64,000 bases of DNA from Fontisubflavum oceani. Its GTDB lineage: Bacteria; Pseudomonadota; Alphaproteobacteria; Rhodobacterales; Rhodobacteraceae. The notes below the pieces were generated by a model. That model was not told where the DNA came from, did no database searches, and worked only from the letters and a program-made list of their open reading frames with translations. The stretch's first letter is position 1; the number at the start of each line of letters is the position of its first letter. Made by a program: the position numbers and the translations under genes. Below, one piece after another: positions 26,467 through 35,513 of the stretch. Location of the stretch: contig NZ_CP129111.1 in assembly GCF_030407165.1 (NCBI RefSeq), positions 2,046,001 to 2,110,000 on the forward strand, in the 5' to 3' direction.

Positions 26467-27387
26467 ATGACCGATATGAGTGAAACAAGCACTGCCACCA
26501 TCCCCGCCGCCGCTACGCCGGTGCAGCGGCGCCGTCGGCGCATCCGCTGGGGCCATGTGGGCGACCATGTTATCCTGATCCTCGGGGCGCTTTTGATGCT
26601 GGTGCCGGTCTGGATGATGCTGGCCAGTTCGAGCCATGATGACATCACCATTCACCGCGAGGGCCTACAATTCTGGTTCGGCGATCAGTTGGTCGAGAAT
26701 TACGACGCGGCGTTGTTTGAATATGGCGGCTTCACCGACAGTGTGAATGGCGTGACTATGTTGACCAACTCACTGATCCTGGGTCTTGGCTTCGCTATAG
26801 GCAAAATCATCGTCGGCATGATGGCGGCCTATGCGATTGTCTATTTCCAACTGCGGTTTGGCACATTGGCGTTTTGGATGATCTTCACCACGCTGCTCTT
26901 GCCCCTAGAAGTGCGGATCTTGCCGTCTTACGAAGTGATCCAGAATATGGGGCTGGCCAATACCTATACCGGCTTGATCGTGCCGCTCATCGCCTCGGCC
27001 ACAGCGACCTTCTTCTTCCGGCAGTTCTTCCGGTCCGTTCCCGAAGAACTAATTGAGGCCGCGCGGATTGATGGGGCAGGGCCGGTGAAATTCTTCATCG
27101 ACATTCTGGTGCCACTCAGCCGCACTATGATCGCAGCGATGTTCATCATCATGTTCGTGTTCGGTTGGAACCAGTATCTCTGGCCCACGCTGATCACGAC
27201 CGATGAGAGCCTCTTCACCCTGGTGCGCGGCATCCGGCAGATCATTCAAGCCTATGCCGATGGCTCCACCACCCCCGAATACGGAGAGGCCGCAGCGCTG
27301 GCGATCATCGCCATGGTGCCGCCGGTGCTCATCGTCATTTTCTTCCAGAGCTGGTTCGTCAAGGGCCTGACGGAATCCGATAAGTAA
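26467..27387 (+). CDS. ABC permease, UgpE-like
   Basis: A 306-residue MalG/UgpE-type permease. After a basic N-terminal stretch (QRRRRRIRWGH) come the hydrophobic segments and the EAA loop ELIEAARIDGAGPVKFFIDILVP (ending near residue 230), with FGWNQYLWPTLIT typical of UgpE. GGGAGGGG precedes the ATG. It is the third gene of the importer operon and pairs with the UgpA-like protein before it. Confidence 0.85.
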   Translation: MTDMSETSTATIPAAATPVQRRRRRIRWGHVGDHVILILGALLMLVPVWMMLASSSHDDITIHREGLQFWFGDQLVENYDAALFEYGGFTDSVNGVTMLTNSLILGLGFAIGKIIVGMMAAYAIVYFQLRFGTLAFWMIFTTLLLPLEVRILPSYEVIQNMGLANTYTGLIVPLIASATATFFFRQFFRSVPEELIEAARIDGAGPVKFFIDILVPLSRTMIAAMFIIMFVFGWNQYLWPTLITTDESLFTLVRGIRQIIQAYADGSTTPEYGEAAALAIIAMVPPVLIVIFFQSWFVKGLTESDK

Positions 27388-27399
27388 GGATCAAATCAC

Positions 27400-28450
27400 G
27401 TGGCAAATGTGACGCTCGATACTGTACGCAAGACCTATCCCAACGGGCACGAGGCGCTTCAACCGTGTAGCTTCGATATACCCGACGGGGAGTTGGTCGT
27501 CCTGGTGGGCCCGTCGGGCTGCGGGAAATCCACGCTTCTGCGGATGGTGGCAGGCCTGGAAGAGATCACCGAGGGCACGCTGTCGATCGGGGGGAGCCGG
27601 TCAACGATGTGGACCCGGCAGATCGCAATATCGCGATGGTGTTCCAGAATTACGCGCTTTATCCGCATATGACCGTGGCTAAAAACATGGGCTACGGCTT
27701 GAAAAACCGGGGCCTGCCGCGGGCCGAGATCGACCAGAAGGTGCGCGAAGCGGCGGCGATGCTGAACCTTTCGGAGTATCTCGACCGTCGGCCCAGCCAG
27801 CTTTCGGGTGGTCAGCGGCAGCGGGTGGCCATGGGGCGGGCGATTGTGCGCGACCCGGAACTGTTCCTCTTTGACGAACCGCTCTCAAACCTCGACGCGA
27901 AACTGCGCCACCAGATGCGGATCGAAATCCGCGCGCTTCAGCGGCGTTTGGGCGTGACATCAATGTATGTGACCCATGACCAGGTCGAAGCAATGACGAT
28001 GGCGGATCGGATCATTGTGTTGAATGCGGGCCGGATCGAACAAATCGGGACGCCGGCGGAGATTTATGGCCATCCGGCCTCGACCTTCGTGGCCAGTTTC
28101 ATGGGCGCGCCGCCAATGAACTTGTTGAAGGGGACCGCCGCGAATGGCCGCATAACCATTGATGGTGGTCCGGCGCTGTCGCAAGTCGGGCAAGGGGCTG
28201 CGGCGGGCGCGGTTTCGGTCGGCATTCGGCCCGAAGATGTGATGCTGACAGCCGAAGGCGATTTGCCCTTCGATGTGCAGATCATCGAAGAACTGGGCGC
28301 GCAACGTCTGCTTCACGGGCAACTGGGCGGTCAGGCCTTCTCTGTCAGCGTTCAGAAGGACGAAGCCGCAGAAGCCGGGGGCCGGTGCGATTGGCGCTGA
28401 AACCCGATGCTGTGCACCTCTTCGACGCCGAAAAGGGCCAGCGTTTGTGA
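27400..28450 (+). CDS. UgpC-like ABC ATPase, frame broken twice
   Basis: ATP-binding subunit (about 350 residues) of the MalK/UgpC type with a C-terminal regulatory domain. Walker A GPSGCGKST is at 37-45; after the first frame switch come MVFQNYALYPHM, the signature LSGGQRQRVAMG, Walker B LFLFDEPLSNLDAKL and THDQVEAMT. Break 1 is in a G6 run at 27589-27594: one more G gives SIGGEPVNDVDPADRN. Break 2 is in a G5 run at 28377-28381: one more G gives the usual ending VRLALKPDAVHLFDAEKGQRL. Both are single-base losses in homopolymers. It starts with GTG and overlaps the next gene (GTGA). Confidence 0.85.
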
Positions 28451-29451
28451 CACAGATCTTTGCGGAACTGCCTTGGATCACCGAGGCAGACCGTGCCCGT
28501 ATCTTATCGGCGCCCCGCACGGCAGACGCGCATCGGGCCCTGTTATCCGAGATGCCCGCTATGAGCGGCGTGGAACTGGGCGGTGAGGCCGCAGCGACCA
28601 CGCTGCCACCGCGCTTCAAGGTTGCCGCCTGGAACGTCGAACGCTGCCTATTCCCCGCCAAAAGTGCGATCCATCTTGCAGGCCACGACCCCAAAATTGT
28701 GCTTTTGAGTGAGATGGATAACGGCATGGCGCGGACAGCGCAGCGCCATACGACTGCCGAGATGGCCGCCGAGCTTGGCATGGCCTATGCGTATGGCGTC
28801 GAGTTTTTCGAGATGGATCTTGGCGGCCCAACCGAGCGGCAGTTTTGCACCCAAGAATTCAATGAACGCGGCTGGCACGGCAACGGCATTCTCTCCTCGG
28901 TGCCGTTTGATCAGGTGGCTCTCTTCCGCCTCGACGAAGACGGGCATTGGTTTGTCACAGACAACGCGGGTGCGGGTGACACGGAGCAGCCGCGGATGGG
29001 CGGACGGATGGCCGTGGCGGCGATCTTGCCCGGCGCATCGGGGCCGATCTGTGTTGTCTCAACCCATTTGGAGAGCAACGCGGACGTTGCCTATCGTCAT
29101 GTGCAATTTGCCAAGCTGCTCGACGAGGTTGATGTATTTGCGCCTGGTTTGCCTGTGCTCATCGGCGGCGATCTAAACACTGGAAATCACCTGCCGCCCG
29201 ATTATGACTGGCGGTCCGAGACGTTGTTCGATCTGGCGCGGGACCGGGGTTATCATTGGGATCTGACACCGGAGGGGATCACGACCCGTAACAGCTTGAT
29301 CACGCCGCACGACACGCGGCGGATGAAGCTTGATTGGTTCTGCGCGCGGGGTTTGACCGGCCAGCCGGGTCCACTTCTGCCGTCGCTTGATCCGGATGGC
29401 ACACCGCTTTCGGATCATGAAGCCGTCTTCTGCGAGGTTGGCGCGACCTGA
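28447..29451 (+). CDS. Endonuclease/exonuclease/phosphatase-family (EEP) hydrolase
   Basis: A 334-residue protein of the EEP (DNase I-like) superfamily of metal-dependent phosphodiesterases. The catalytic landmarks are all present: Asn in AAWNVER, Glu in LSEMDNG, STHLES, GGDLNTG and the terminal SDHEAVF. No signal peptide is seen, so it should be cytoplasmic. It starts with GTG overlapping the ATPase stop by 4 bases, so it is part of the importer operon. In classic ugp operons this place is taken by the glycerophosphodiesterase UgpQ, a different fold. A role cleaving an imported phosphodiester is my inference. Confidence 0.8.
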   Translation: MTQIFAELPWITEADRARILSAPRTADAHRALLSEMPAMSGVELGGEAAATTLPPRFKVAAWNVERCLFPAKSAIHLAGHDPKIVLLSEMDNGMARTAQRHTTAEMAAELGMAYAYGVEFFEMDLGGPTERQFCTQEFNERGWHGNGILSSVPFDQVALFRLDEDGHWFVTDNAGAGDTEQPRMGGRMAVAAILPGASGPICVVSTHLESNADVAYRHVQFAKLLDEVDVFAPGLPVLIGGDLNTGNHLPPDYDWRSETLFDLARDRGYHWDLTPEGITTRNSLITPHDTRRMKLDWFCARGLTGQPGPLLPSLDPDGTPLSDHEAVFCEVGAT

Positions 29452-29508
29452 GAATATCCGCCGCGCTGCGCCGGGTTTCGCGTCCGATGCTAGGGTGATC
29501 CTCTGCGC

Positions 29509-30510
29509 TCATGATCGATGGCGTTGCGCTTCGGCCAGGAAGTCAAAGCCCTGCGTCTTCCAGAAATGAAGTAGGTCGATGAAGACCCAATTCTCGGCCA
29601 GCTTGTCCCCCTCCCGCCGGTAGATGTCGATCACGCGGAACTCTCCGGCGGTGTCGCTGCCGGGCAGGCCCATGAACCCTCCGGTCGGGCGGGCGGTGAA
29701 GTTCGGCCAGCCGAAAAATCCGCCATAGTTCCCCTCGGCCAAGCGGGCGATATGCGACGTGACGGACCGATCTGTCAGACCGGCGCGAAACGGCGCTGCG
29801 TGCTGCTTGGCATAGCGTTCGATGGAGTAGGTGGACCCAATCCCCTCGGGCCCCCACCAAATCATGTCATCATGCCATGTCTGCGCCAGTTCCTCTTCCA
29901 GCGGCAGGCCTGAACGCCATTGGCCGAGGTCGCGGATCATCGCGTTGATGGCCGCGAGCGTCTTTTGGCCCTCTGCCGCAGGCTGATCTTCATAGAGAAG
30001 GCCATCATGGGTTTGTGGGCCGGGTTGGACCAAATGCGCGGCGGTCTGGTTGGAAAATGGGCTTTGACCGGCCTGCGCCATCAGGTGCGGAATATCGAAA
30101 TACATCGCGGTCTCGGCAATCTGGTTTTCCTCGACGCGGTGAAATGTGCAATAGCGGAGAAAGGCCATCTTCGCGGTAGGAGCTATGCCGAGCCAAGGCG
30201 CGTCAAAGAGGCCCATCAGATGCCCCATCGAAACGACCCAGATGCTTTCGCCATCATCCATCTGATTTCGGCCCGCGAAGAAGATGTCTTCGCGTCGCTG
30301 GAGCCGCGTGAGCGCGGTTTTGAGTGGCGACCAAAAGGTCTCTGCAACTGCCTCGGCGCCGTGCAACTCGCCAAAGGGATGGAACCCTCGCCAGAGGTAA
30401 CCCGCGGATGCGAAATCCGCCAGGGCCGGTAGCAAATCCGCTGTCTGAGCCTGATCCAGCGCCGCGTGATGCGCTCTGACCAGGTCTTTAGCGCTTTGAA
30501 AATGTTCCAT
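29509..30510 (-). CDS. Two-domain SnoaL/NTF2-like protein
   Basis: A 333-residue protein with two SnoaL/NTF2-like (ester-cyclase-type) domains. The second ends with the block RVIDIYRREGDKLAENWVFI followed by DLLHFW, which recurs in three other proteins of this cluster. I chose the ATG at 30510; longer readings run into the operator region. It is divergent from the importer operon and shares its promoter region, which holds two matched inverted repeats. SnoaL-like folds serve as cyclases, dehydratases, isomerases or hydrolases, so the reaction cannot be stated. No signal peptide or membrane segment is seen. Confidence 0.75.
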   Translation of the reverse strand: MEHFQSAKDLVRAHHAALDQAQTADLLPALADFASAGYLWRGFHPFGELHGAEAVAETFWSPLKTALTRLQRREDIFFAGRNQMDDGESIWVVSMGHLMGLFDAPWLGIAPTAKMAFLRYCTFHRVEENQIAETAMYFDIPHLMAQAGQSPFSNQTAAHLVQPGPQTHDGLLYEDQPAAEGQKTLAAINAMIRDLGQWRSGLPLEEELAQTWHDDMIWWGPEGIGSTYSIERYAKQHAAPFRAGLTDRSVTSHIARLAEGNYGGFFGWPNFTARPTGGFMGLPGSDTAGEFRVIDIYRREGDKLAENWVFIDLLHFWKTQGFDFLAEAQRHRS

Positions 30511-30530
30511 AAAACTGTCCGAACTCGTGA

Positions 30531-30552
30531 TTTTTGCATGCGTCTGCAAAAA
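30531..30552. promoter_or_regulatory. Inverted repeat operator, copy 1 (TTTTTGCA-N6-TGCAAAAA)
   Basis: TTTTTGCA at 30531-30538 and TGCAAAAA at 30545-30552 form a perfect 8-bp inverted repeat with a 6-base centre. It lies 20 bases upstream of the SnoaL-like gene start at 30510. A second copy with the same arms and spacing lies at 30585. Confidence 0.8.
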
Positions 30553-30584
30553 TATCTTGCCGTTTTTGACGCGGGTGTCTAGCC

Positions 30585-30606
30585 TTTTTGCAAAGGTATG
30601 CAAAAA
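30585..30606. promoter_or_regulatory. Inverted repeat operator, copy 2 (TTTTTGCA-N6-TGCAAAAA)
   Basis: Same arms and same 6-base spacing as the copy at 30531, displaced by exactly 54 bases, and 23 bases upstream of the ATPase start at 30630. The pair probably binds the LacI regulator encoded at 38636 and controls both divergent transcripts. Confidence 0.8.
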
Positions 30607-30629
30607 CCGATTCCACGGGGAGGACGATC

Positions 30630-31680
30630 TTGGCCGAGATCACTTTGGCGGGCGTTTCAAAGCGCTGGGGGTCATTCGTAGGTGTCGATAAGTTCGACCT
30701 CACGATCGCGGATCGTGAGTTTCTGGTTTTGCTTGGGCCCTCGGGCTGCGGCAAGACGACAACCATGCGTATGATCGCCGGGCTGGAAGACCCGACGGAT
30801 GGGGAAATCAGGATCGGCGATAAGGTCGTGAATGATCTTGAACCCAAAGATCGCGATGTGGCGATGGTGTTTCAGAGCTACGCGCTTTACCCCAACATGA
30901 ACGTCTACGAAAACATCCGCTTTCCCCTGCGCGTGCGGGGGATCGACCCGGCGGGCCATGAGCAAAAGGTCCGCCGCGCCAGCGCGATGGTTGAGTTGGA
31001 TGAGTTCTTGCATCGCAAACCGGCCGAGCTGTCCGGCGGTCAGCGGCAGCGTGTCGCGCTGGCCCGCGCAATTGTGCGAGAGCCCAATGTGTTTTTGATG
31101 GATGAGCCGCTTTCGAACCTGGATGCGAAGCTGCGCGTCTCGACGCGGGCGCAGATCAAGAACCTCAGCCACGAACTGGCTGTGACGACAATCTATGTGA
31201 CCCATGACCAGATCGAAGCCATGACCTTGGCCGACCGTGTTGTCGTGATGGAAAAGGGCGTCGTTCAGCAGGTCGGTAGCCCGACCGAGATCTATGATCG
31301 CCCGGCAAACACATTCGTGGCGAGCTTCATCGGCAGCCCGGCCATGAACCTGATGGAAGGCGATGTCGCGGGCGGTGTTTTCAGTGCGGAGCGGACGGCG
31401 ATTTCTGGCCTTAATGTGCCGGACGGCCCCGTAACGCTCGGCTTTCGAGCCGAGGACGCGGAGGTGTGCGCGAAGCGGCGGGCAGATCACGGCGCCGATC
31501 TATACGCTGGAACTGCTTGGCGACGCCACAATGGTCAGTGTTCGGATCGGCGGGGCATTGGTCAGTGCGAAGACGGACAAAACATTCCGCGCCGAAATCG
31601 ATGACATGATCTCGATCCGCGTTCCCACCGAACATGTGCATTTGTTCGATGCCACAACGGGGGCGCGGATCGATGACTGA
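30630..31680 (+). CDS. MsmX/UgpC-type ABC ATPase, frame broken once
   Basis: ATP-binding subunit of about 350 residues for the importer encoded downstream. Walker A GPSGCGKTT is at 36-44, then MVFQSYALYPNM, signature LSGGQRQRVALA, Walker B VFLMDEPLSNLDAKL and THDQIEAMTLADR. Near 31468-31476 the frame changes: the continuation TAPIYTLELLGDATMVSVRI and the ending PTEHVHLFDATTGARIDD lie in another frame and complete the regulatory domain. Joining needs one base removed or two added. The TTG start at 30630 is chosen because GGGAGG lies just upstream; earlier codons fall inside the operator. Confidence 0.82.
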
Positions 31681-31770
31681 TGCCGAGGTTGCTCACGTCC
31701 AATGGGCTGAGCGGCTGAGGAAAGATGCGGGGTTTCAGGACGCATCGCGAACGGAAACAGGGAGGAAAAC

Positions 31771-33000
31771 ATGTTTCTAAGAAGTCTGACAACAACAAGT
31801 GTGTTTGCAATCGTGACCGCAACCGCAGCATTGGGCTGCGAGATTGACGCGCGGGTTAGTGTGGTTGGCAATGAGTTCCCGGCGATTCAAACCGTGGGGG
31901 CCGGGGCGCAGGAATGCACTGGCGCAGAGGTGTCCACGAACCTCACATCGGAACACCAGTCGATTAACCTTCCGGGGATGCAGGGCACCCCTGCGGAATA
32001 CACCACGGCGATCATTGCAAATTCGTCGATTGTGGCGCTGATGAATGAGGACGTGATCCGCCCGCTGGGTGATCTGGTGGCCGCCCATGGCGAGGGTCTG
32101 AATTCAAACCAGTTGATCACCATCGGTGGAGAGGTGATGGCCGTGGCCTTTATGGCAAACGCGCAGCATTTGGTTTACCGAGCCGACATTCTGGAACAGA
32201 TCGGCGTGGAACCGCCCTCCACTTATGAGGAAATGCTGGCTGCGGCCGAGATGATCCGCGACCAGGGCATCATGGAGAACCCTGTGGGCGGCGCTTACGC
32301 CTCCGGCTGGAACCTGGCGCAGGAATTCAACAACATGTTCCTCGGATATGGGGGCACACATTTCGAACCCGGAACGGCGGTTCCCAACGTCAACTCCGAA
32401 GCAGGTCTTGCCGCGCTCGAAATGATGCGGTCGCTTTCAGACTACATGAACCCCGACTTCCTGACCCATGACAGCAACGCGACCAACGCCGAATTCCGCG
32501 CCGGCAATGTGGCGTTGATGAATATGTGGGGCAGCCGTGCGGCCACCATGTTGGACGTTGATGGCCTGCCGCAGGGTGTGATTGACGGGTTTGCCATTGC
32601 CGGGCCGATGACGGTTGGCGGCGGTGATATCCCGGCATCAACGCTTTGGTGGGACGGCTGGACCGTGGCCAGCAACATCAGCGATGCAGAGGCCGAGGCG
32701 ACTTTCATCGCCATGATGAACGGTATCCGCCCGGATATCCTGGAAGACGAGGCGGTTGCGGCGCAAGCCGTCTGGCTGATCCCTGGCTATGAGCCGACGG
32801 ATGCCGCAGTCGGCGTTTTCGCGGCGGCCGAAGCGGGCACCATCCCGTATCCGATGCTGCCCTATATGGGCCTGCTGCATACGGCGCTTGGCAATGAGCT
32901 GGCCGATTTCATGCAAGGCAATGAAAGCGCGGAGCAGGCCCTCGCAGATGTGGAGGCGGCCTATACCGCCGCCGCGCGTGAGCAAGGCTTCCTCCAGTAA
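31771..33000 (+). CDS. Extracellular solute-binding protein (family 1)
   Basis: A 409-residue periplasmic binding protein of the MalE/UgpB class (SBP_bac_1). It has a short signal-like N-terminus (FLRSLTTTSVFAIVTATAAL) ending before a Cys (GCEID), which could be a lipoprotein or a normal Sec site. GGGAGGAAAAC precedes the ATG. Mature-protein blocks include VEPPSTYEEMLAAAEMI and STLWWDGWTVASNI. It lies between the ATPase and two permeases. The ligand is unknown; the neighbouring enzymes suggest a small polyhydroxylated or sulfonated compound rather than a common sugar. Confidence 0.85.
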   Translation: MFLRSLTTTSVFAIVTATAALGCEIDARVSVVGNEFPAIQTVGAGAQECTGAEVSTNLTSEHQSINLPGMQGTPAEYTTAIIANSSIVALMNEDVIRPLGDLVAAHGEGLNSNQLITIGGEVMAVAFMANAQHLVYRADILEQIGVEPPSTYEEMLAAAEMIRDQGIMENPVGGAYASGWNLAQEFNNMFLGYGGTHFEPGTAVPNVNSEAGLAALEMMRSLSDYMNPDFLTHDSNATNAEFRAGNVALMNMWGSRAATMLDVDGLPQGVIDGFAIAGPMTVGGGDIPASTLWWDGWTVASNISDAEAEATFIAMMNGIRPDILEDEAVAAQAVWLIPGYEPTDAAVGVFAAAEAGTIPYPMLPYMGLLHTALGNELADFMQGNESAEQALADVEAAYTAAAREQGFLQ

Positions 33001-33008
33001 TGCCCTTG

Positions 33009-33030
33009 CGGAGGGTGTGACCCCCCTCCG
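33009..33030 (+). other. Intercistronic stem-loop after binding-protein gene
   Basis: CGGAGGG (33009-33015) pairs with CCCTCCG (33024-33030) around an 8-base loop, 8 bases after the binding-protein stop and before the first permease. Position matches the stem-loops found after the other three binding-protein genes of this window. Confidence 0.55.
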
Positions 33031-33068
33031 TTCCAATTCTTCCTGAGCATGACGGCGACAGAAATCCG

Positions 33069-34094
33069 ATGAAACATCGTACTTTCTTTTGGTTTTTCCT
33101 GCCCACAGGGCTGGCGATGTTGTTGTTCATCGCGGCGCCCATCGTGTCGGTGGTGATGCAATCGCTGTTTGCCCCGCATGAGGCCGTGCTCACGACGGTC
33201 GAAAGCTGCGGTCCGTTCGGATGCAGGGAAGAAACGACAATCGATCAAGAGGCCACGCAGGCTTTGCGCGATGCGCAGCCTCTGGGTCGCTTTGTGGGGC
33301 TGGATATCTATCTCGACCGTGGGCATCTGGCCGTCAGTGAAGTGGCCGAGGCTTGGCGCACGTCCGGTGATTTAGGCACGTTTTTCGATGCGCTCGGCAA
33401 TCTGCCCTTCTACCGCGCGATGGCCTTCACGCTGACCTACACGTTCACCGTGACGCCGCTTTTGATCATCCTCGGGTTGATCATTGCGCTGGCAGTCAAC
33501 ACGTTACACCGCCATCTCAAGGGCTTGGTGATCTTCTTCTCGCTTTTGCCGATGATCGTGACACCCCTTGTTGGCTCTCTCATCCTGGTTTGGATGATCG
33601 ATAGCCGTGGGATCATCGGAACATTCCTGCAATGGGCCGCGAACGACCCCGATCTGTCGATGAGAGCCTCAACCGGGCTGACATGGGTCATGCTGATTGT
33701 CTATGGGGTTTGGCACTCAGCGCCCTTTGCCTTTGTCGTCTTTTATGCCGGGTTGCAGACCCTGCCCAAGGATCAGCTTGAGGCGGCGCAGATTGATGGC
33801 GCGACCCGCTGGCAACAGGTCCGGTTCGTCGTCATCCCGCATCTTATGCCATTGGTCACGTTCGTGGCGCTCATTCAGCTCATGGATAACTTCCGGGTGT
33901 TTGAGCCGATCGTGGGGTTCTCGGCCTCGGCCCATGCCACATCGCTGAGCTGGATCATCTTCAACGACCTTGGCGGCGAAACCCGGCAGCTTTCCGCAGC
34001 CTCCACCACATCCGTCATGACGATCATCGGCGTCGCGATCCTGCTGTCGCCCGTTCTGGTCCGCACATGGCGCGATTTTAAGGGCAAGCACTGA
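33069..34094 (+). CDS. ABC permease (MalF type)
   Basis: A 341-residue inner-membrane permease. It has an N-terminal membrane segment (residues about 7-30), then a periplasmic stretch of roughly 90 residues containing two cysteines (CGPFGC), then the remaining membrane segments. The EAA loop is QLEAAQIDGATRWQQVRFVV followed by IPHLMP. The large first periplasmic loop recalls MalF. It is followed one base later by its partner permease. Together with the ATPase at 30630 and binding protein at 31771 it forms a complete importer. Confidence 0.85.
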   Translation: MKHRTFFWFFLPTGLAMLLFIAAPIVSVVMQSLFAPHEAVLTTVESCGPFGCREETTIDQEATQALRDAQPLGRFVGLDIYLDRGHLAVSEVAEAWRTSGDLGTFFDALGNLPFYRAMAFTLTYTFTVTPLLIILGLIIALAVNTLHRHLKGLVIFFSLLPMIVTPLVGSLILVWMIDSRGIIGTFLQWAANDPDLSMRASTGLTWVMLIVYGVWHSAPFAFVVFYAGLQTLPKDQLEAAQIDGATRWQQVRFVVIPHLMPLVTFVALIQLMDNFRVFEPIVGFSASAHATSLSWIIFNDLGGETRQLSAASTTSVMTIIGVAILLSPVLVRTWRDFKGKH

Positions 34095-34095
34095 C

Positions 34096-34977
34096 ATGGC
34101 ATCGAAAGCACAACGCACGCCAACCGGCCTGAAACTGGCCACCAATGGCTTTGTCATCATCTGGCTGATCCTGGCGGCCTTCCCGTTCCTCTGGACCCTG
34201 TGGGGGTCGTTCAAGGTCGAACTCGATTTCTTCTCGATCGCCGATTGGACCAACGCATTGACCGGCGAAAACACCGAAAACACCCATGGCAACGCCTTCA
34301 CCGGCGCGGGGTATGAAGGCGCATGGGTGCAAGAGGAGTTCTGGCGCTCTGTGCTGAACACATTCATCGTGTGTTTCTTTGTGGTCTGCACGTCTTTGAC
34401 CATTGGCACCTTGGGCGGTTATGCCCTGTCGCGCTCAGGTTTTCGCTACACGTTTTGGCTGTTGATCATTGCGCTGATCTTTCGGGCCATGCCTCCGATC
34501 ACGCTGGTCGCCGGATACCTTCTACCGTTTTTTGAATGGAACCTTTGGGGCATTCTTCCAACGACGATCATCGTGCTGGTTGCGATCAATCAGCCTTTCA
34601 CACTCTGGATGTTGCACAGCTTTTTTCAGAATATTCCCAAAGAGCTGGACGAAAGTGCCAAGGTCGATGGTTGCACCCAGTTTCAGGCGTTTCGCCACGT
34701 GATTGTGCCGGTGATGTGGCCCGGCGTGATCACGACGGGTCTGTTCAGTTTCCTGCTGGCTTATAACGACTTCGCGGTGACCTCGATGCTGCTGAGCGAA
34801 AGCAACCGCACCATGGTTCCGGCAATCGCGGCCTTCCTGGGCACGACGCAGACAGAGGGCAATGTGATGTTTGCGGTGGCGGCGGTTGTGTCGGCGACCG
34901 CACCGCTCTTCATCCTTGTGATGTTCTTCCAACGCCAGATTGTATCCGGCCTGACCGCGGGGGCGGTGAAAGGATGA
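34096..34977 (+). CDS. ABC permease (MalG type)
   Basis: A 293-residue permease with hydrophobic segments beginning FVIIWLILAAFPFLWTLWGS. The EAA loop reads ELDESAKVDGCTQFQAFRHV followed by IVPVMWP. It starts one base after the MalF-type permease stop and overlaps the following SnoaL-like gene by 4 bases (ATGA). It is the second membrane subunit of the importer in this cluster. Confidence 0.85.
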   Translation: MASKAQRTPTGLKLATNGFVIIWLILAAFPFLWTLWGSFKVELDFFSIADWTNALTGENTENTHGNAFTGAGYEGAWVQEEFWRSVLNTFIVCFFVVCTSLTIGTLGGYALSRSGFRYTFWLLIIALIFRAMPPITLVAGYLLPFFEWNLWGILPTTIIVLVAINQPFTLWMLHSFFQNIPKELDESAKVDGCTQFQAFRHVIVPVMWPGVITTGLFSFLLAYNDFAVTSMLLSESNRTMVPAIAAFLGTTQTEGNVMFAVAAVVSATAPLFILVMFFQRQIVSGLTAGAVKG

Positions 34978-35513
34978 AAGGCGCGCGACCAGAACAGGCG
35001 ACGCTCAGCCGGGACACCGACATGTCCAAGACCGAGGCGACGCGCGCGGTGATCGAGGGCATGGTTGATGGCCTGAATGACCATCGCATCGATGATATCG
35101 GTGAGTTCTTTGCCGAGGGGTTTCGTTGGTTGGGCAACACAGGCTGCGGCACCAAGACCGGTTTGAAAGAGTTTCAGGAAAACTGGCAGCGTCCGTTTCA
35201 AGCGGCCTTCTCTGACAAGGTCTGCATCGATGAGGCGCGGCTTTACATGGGCGAATGGGCCGCGGCCTTTGGGCGCCAGGAGGCCACGCATAGTGGCGCG
35301 TTCCTCGGCATCCCCGCGACGGGGAAGCGCGTCGAGATCCGCTACATGGATTTCTGGAAAGTGGTGGACGGCAAGATCGTCGACAACTGGGTGAATGTCG
35401 ATTTCGCCCATGTCGCCGCACAGTTGGGCGTGGACGTCTTTGGCGGCCATGGCTGGGAAGCATATGACCGGGGCGAGCGGCGGCCGCCGCACCCGAACCC
35501 TAAGGAAGATTAG
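34974..35513 (+). CDS. Single-domain SnoaL/NTF2-like protein
   Basis: A 179-residue SnoaL/NTF2-like protein. The fold signature is visible in GFRWLGNTGCGTKTGLKEF, then LGIPATGKRVEIRYMDFWKV and GKIVDNWVNVDFAHVAAQLG. The last block is shared with the C-terminal domains of the two-domain proteins at 29509 and 36820, so these are paralogues. The ATG overlaps the permease stop, although an internal ATG (MSKTEATRA, 16 codons on) is a possible alternative start. Translational coupling to an importer and to the next dehydrogenase argues for a catabolic role. The reaction is not known. Confidence 0.8.
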   Translation: MKGARPEQATLSRDTDMSKTEATRAVIEGMVDGLNDHRIDDIGEFFAEGFRWLGNTGCGTKTGLKEFQENWQRPFQAAFSDKVCIDEARLYMGEWAAAFGRQEATHSGAFLGIPATGKRVEIRYMDFWKVVDGKIVDNWVNVDFAHVAAQLGVDVFGGHGWEAYDRGERRPPHPNPKED

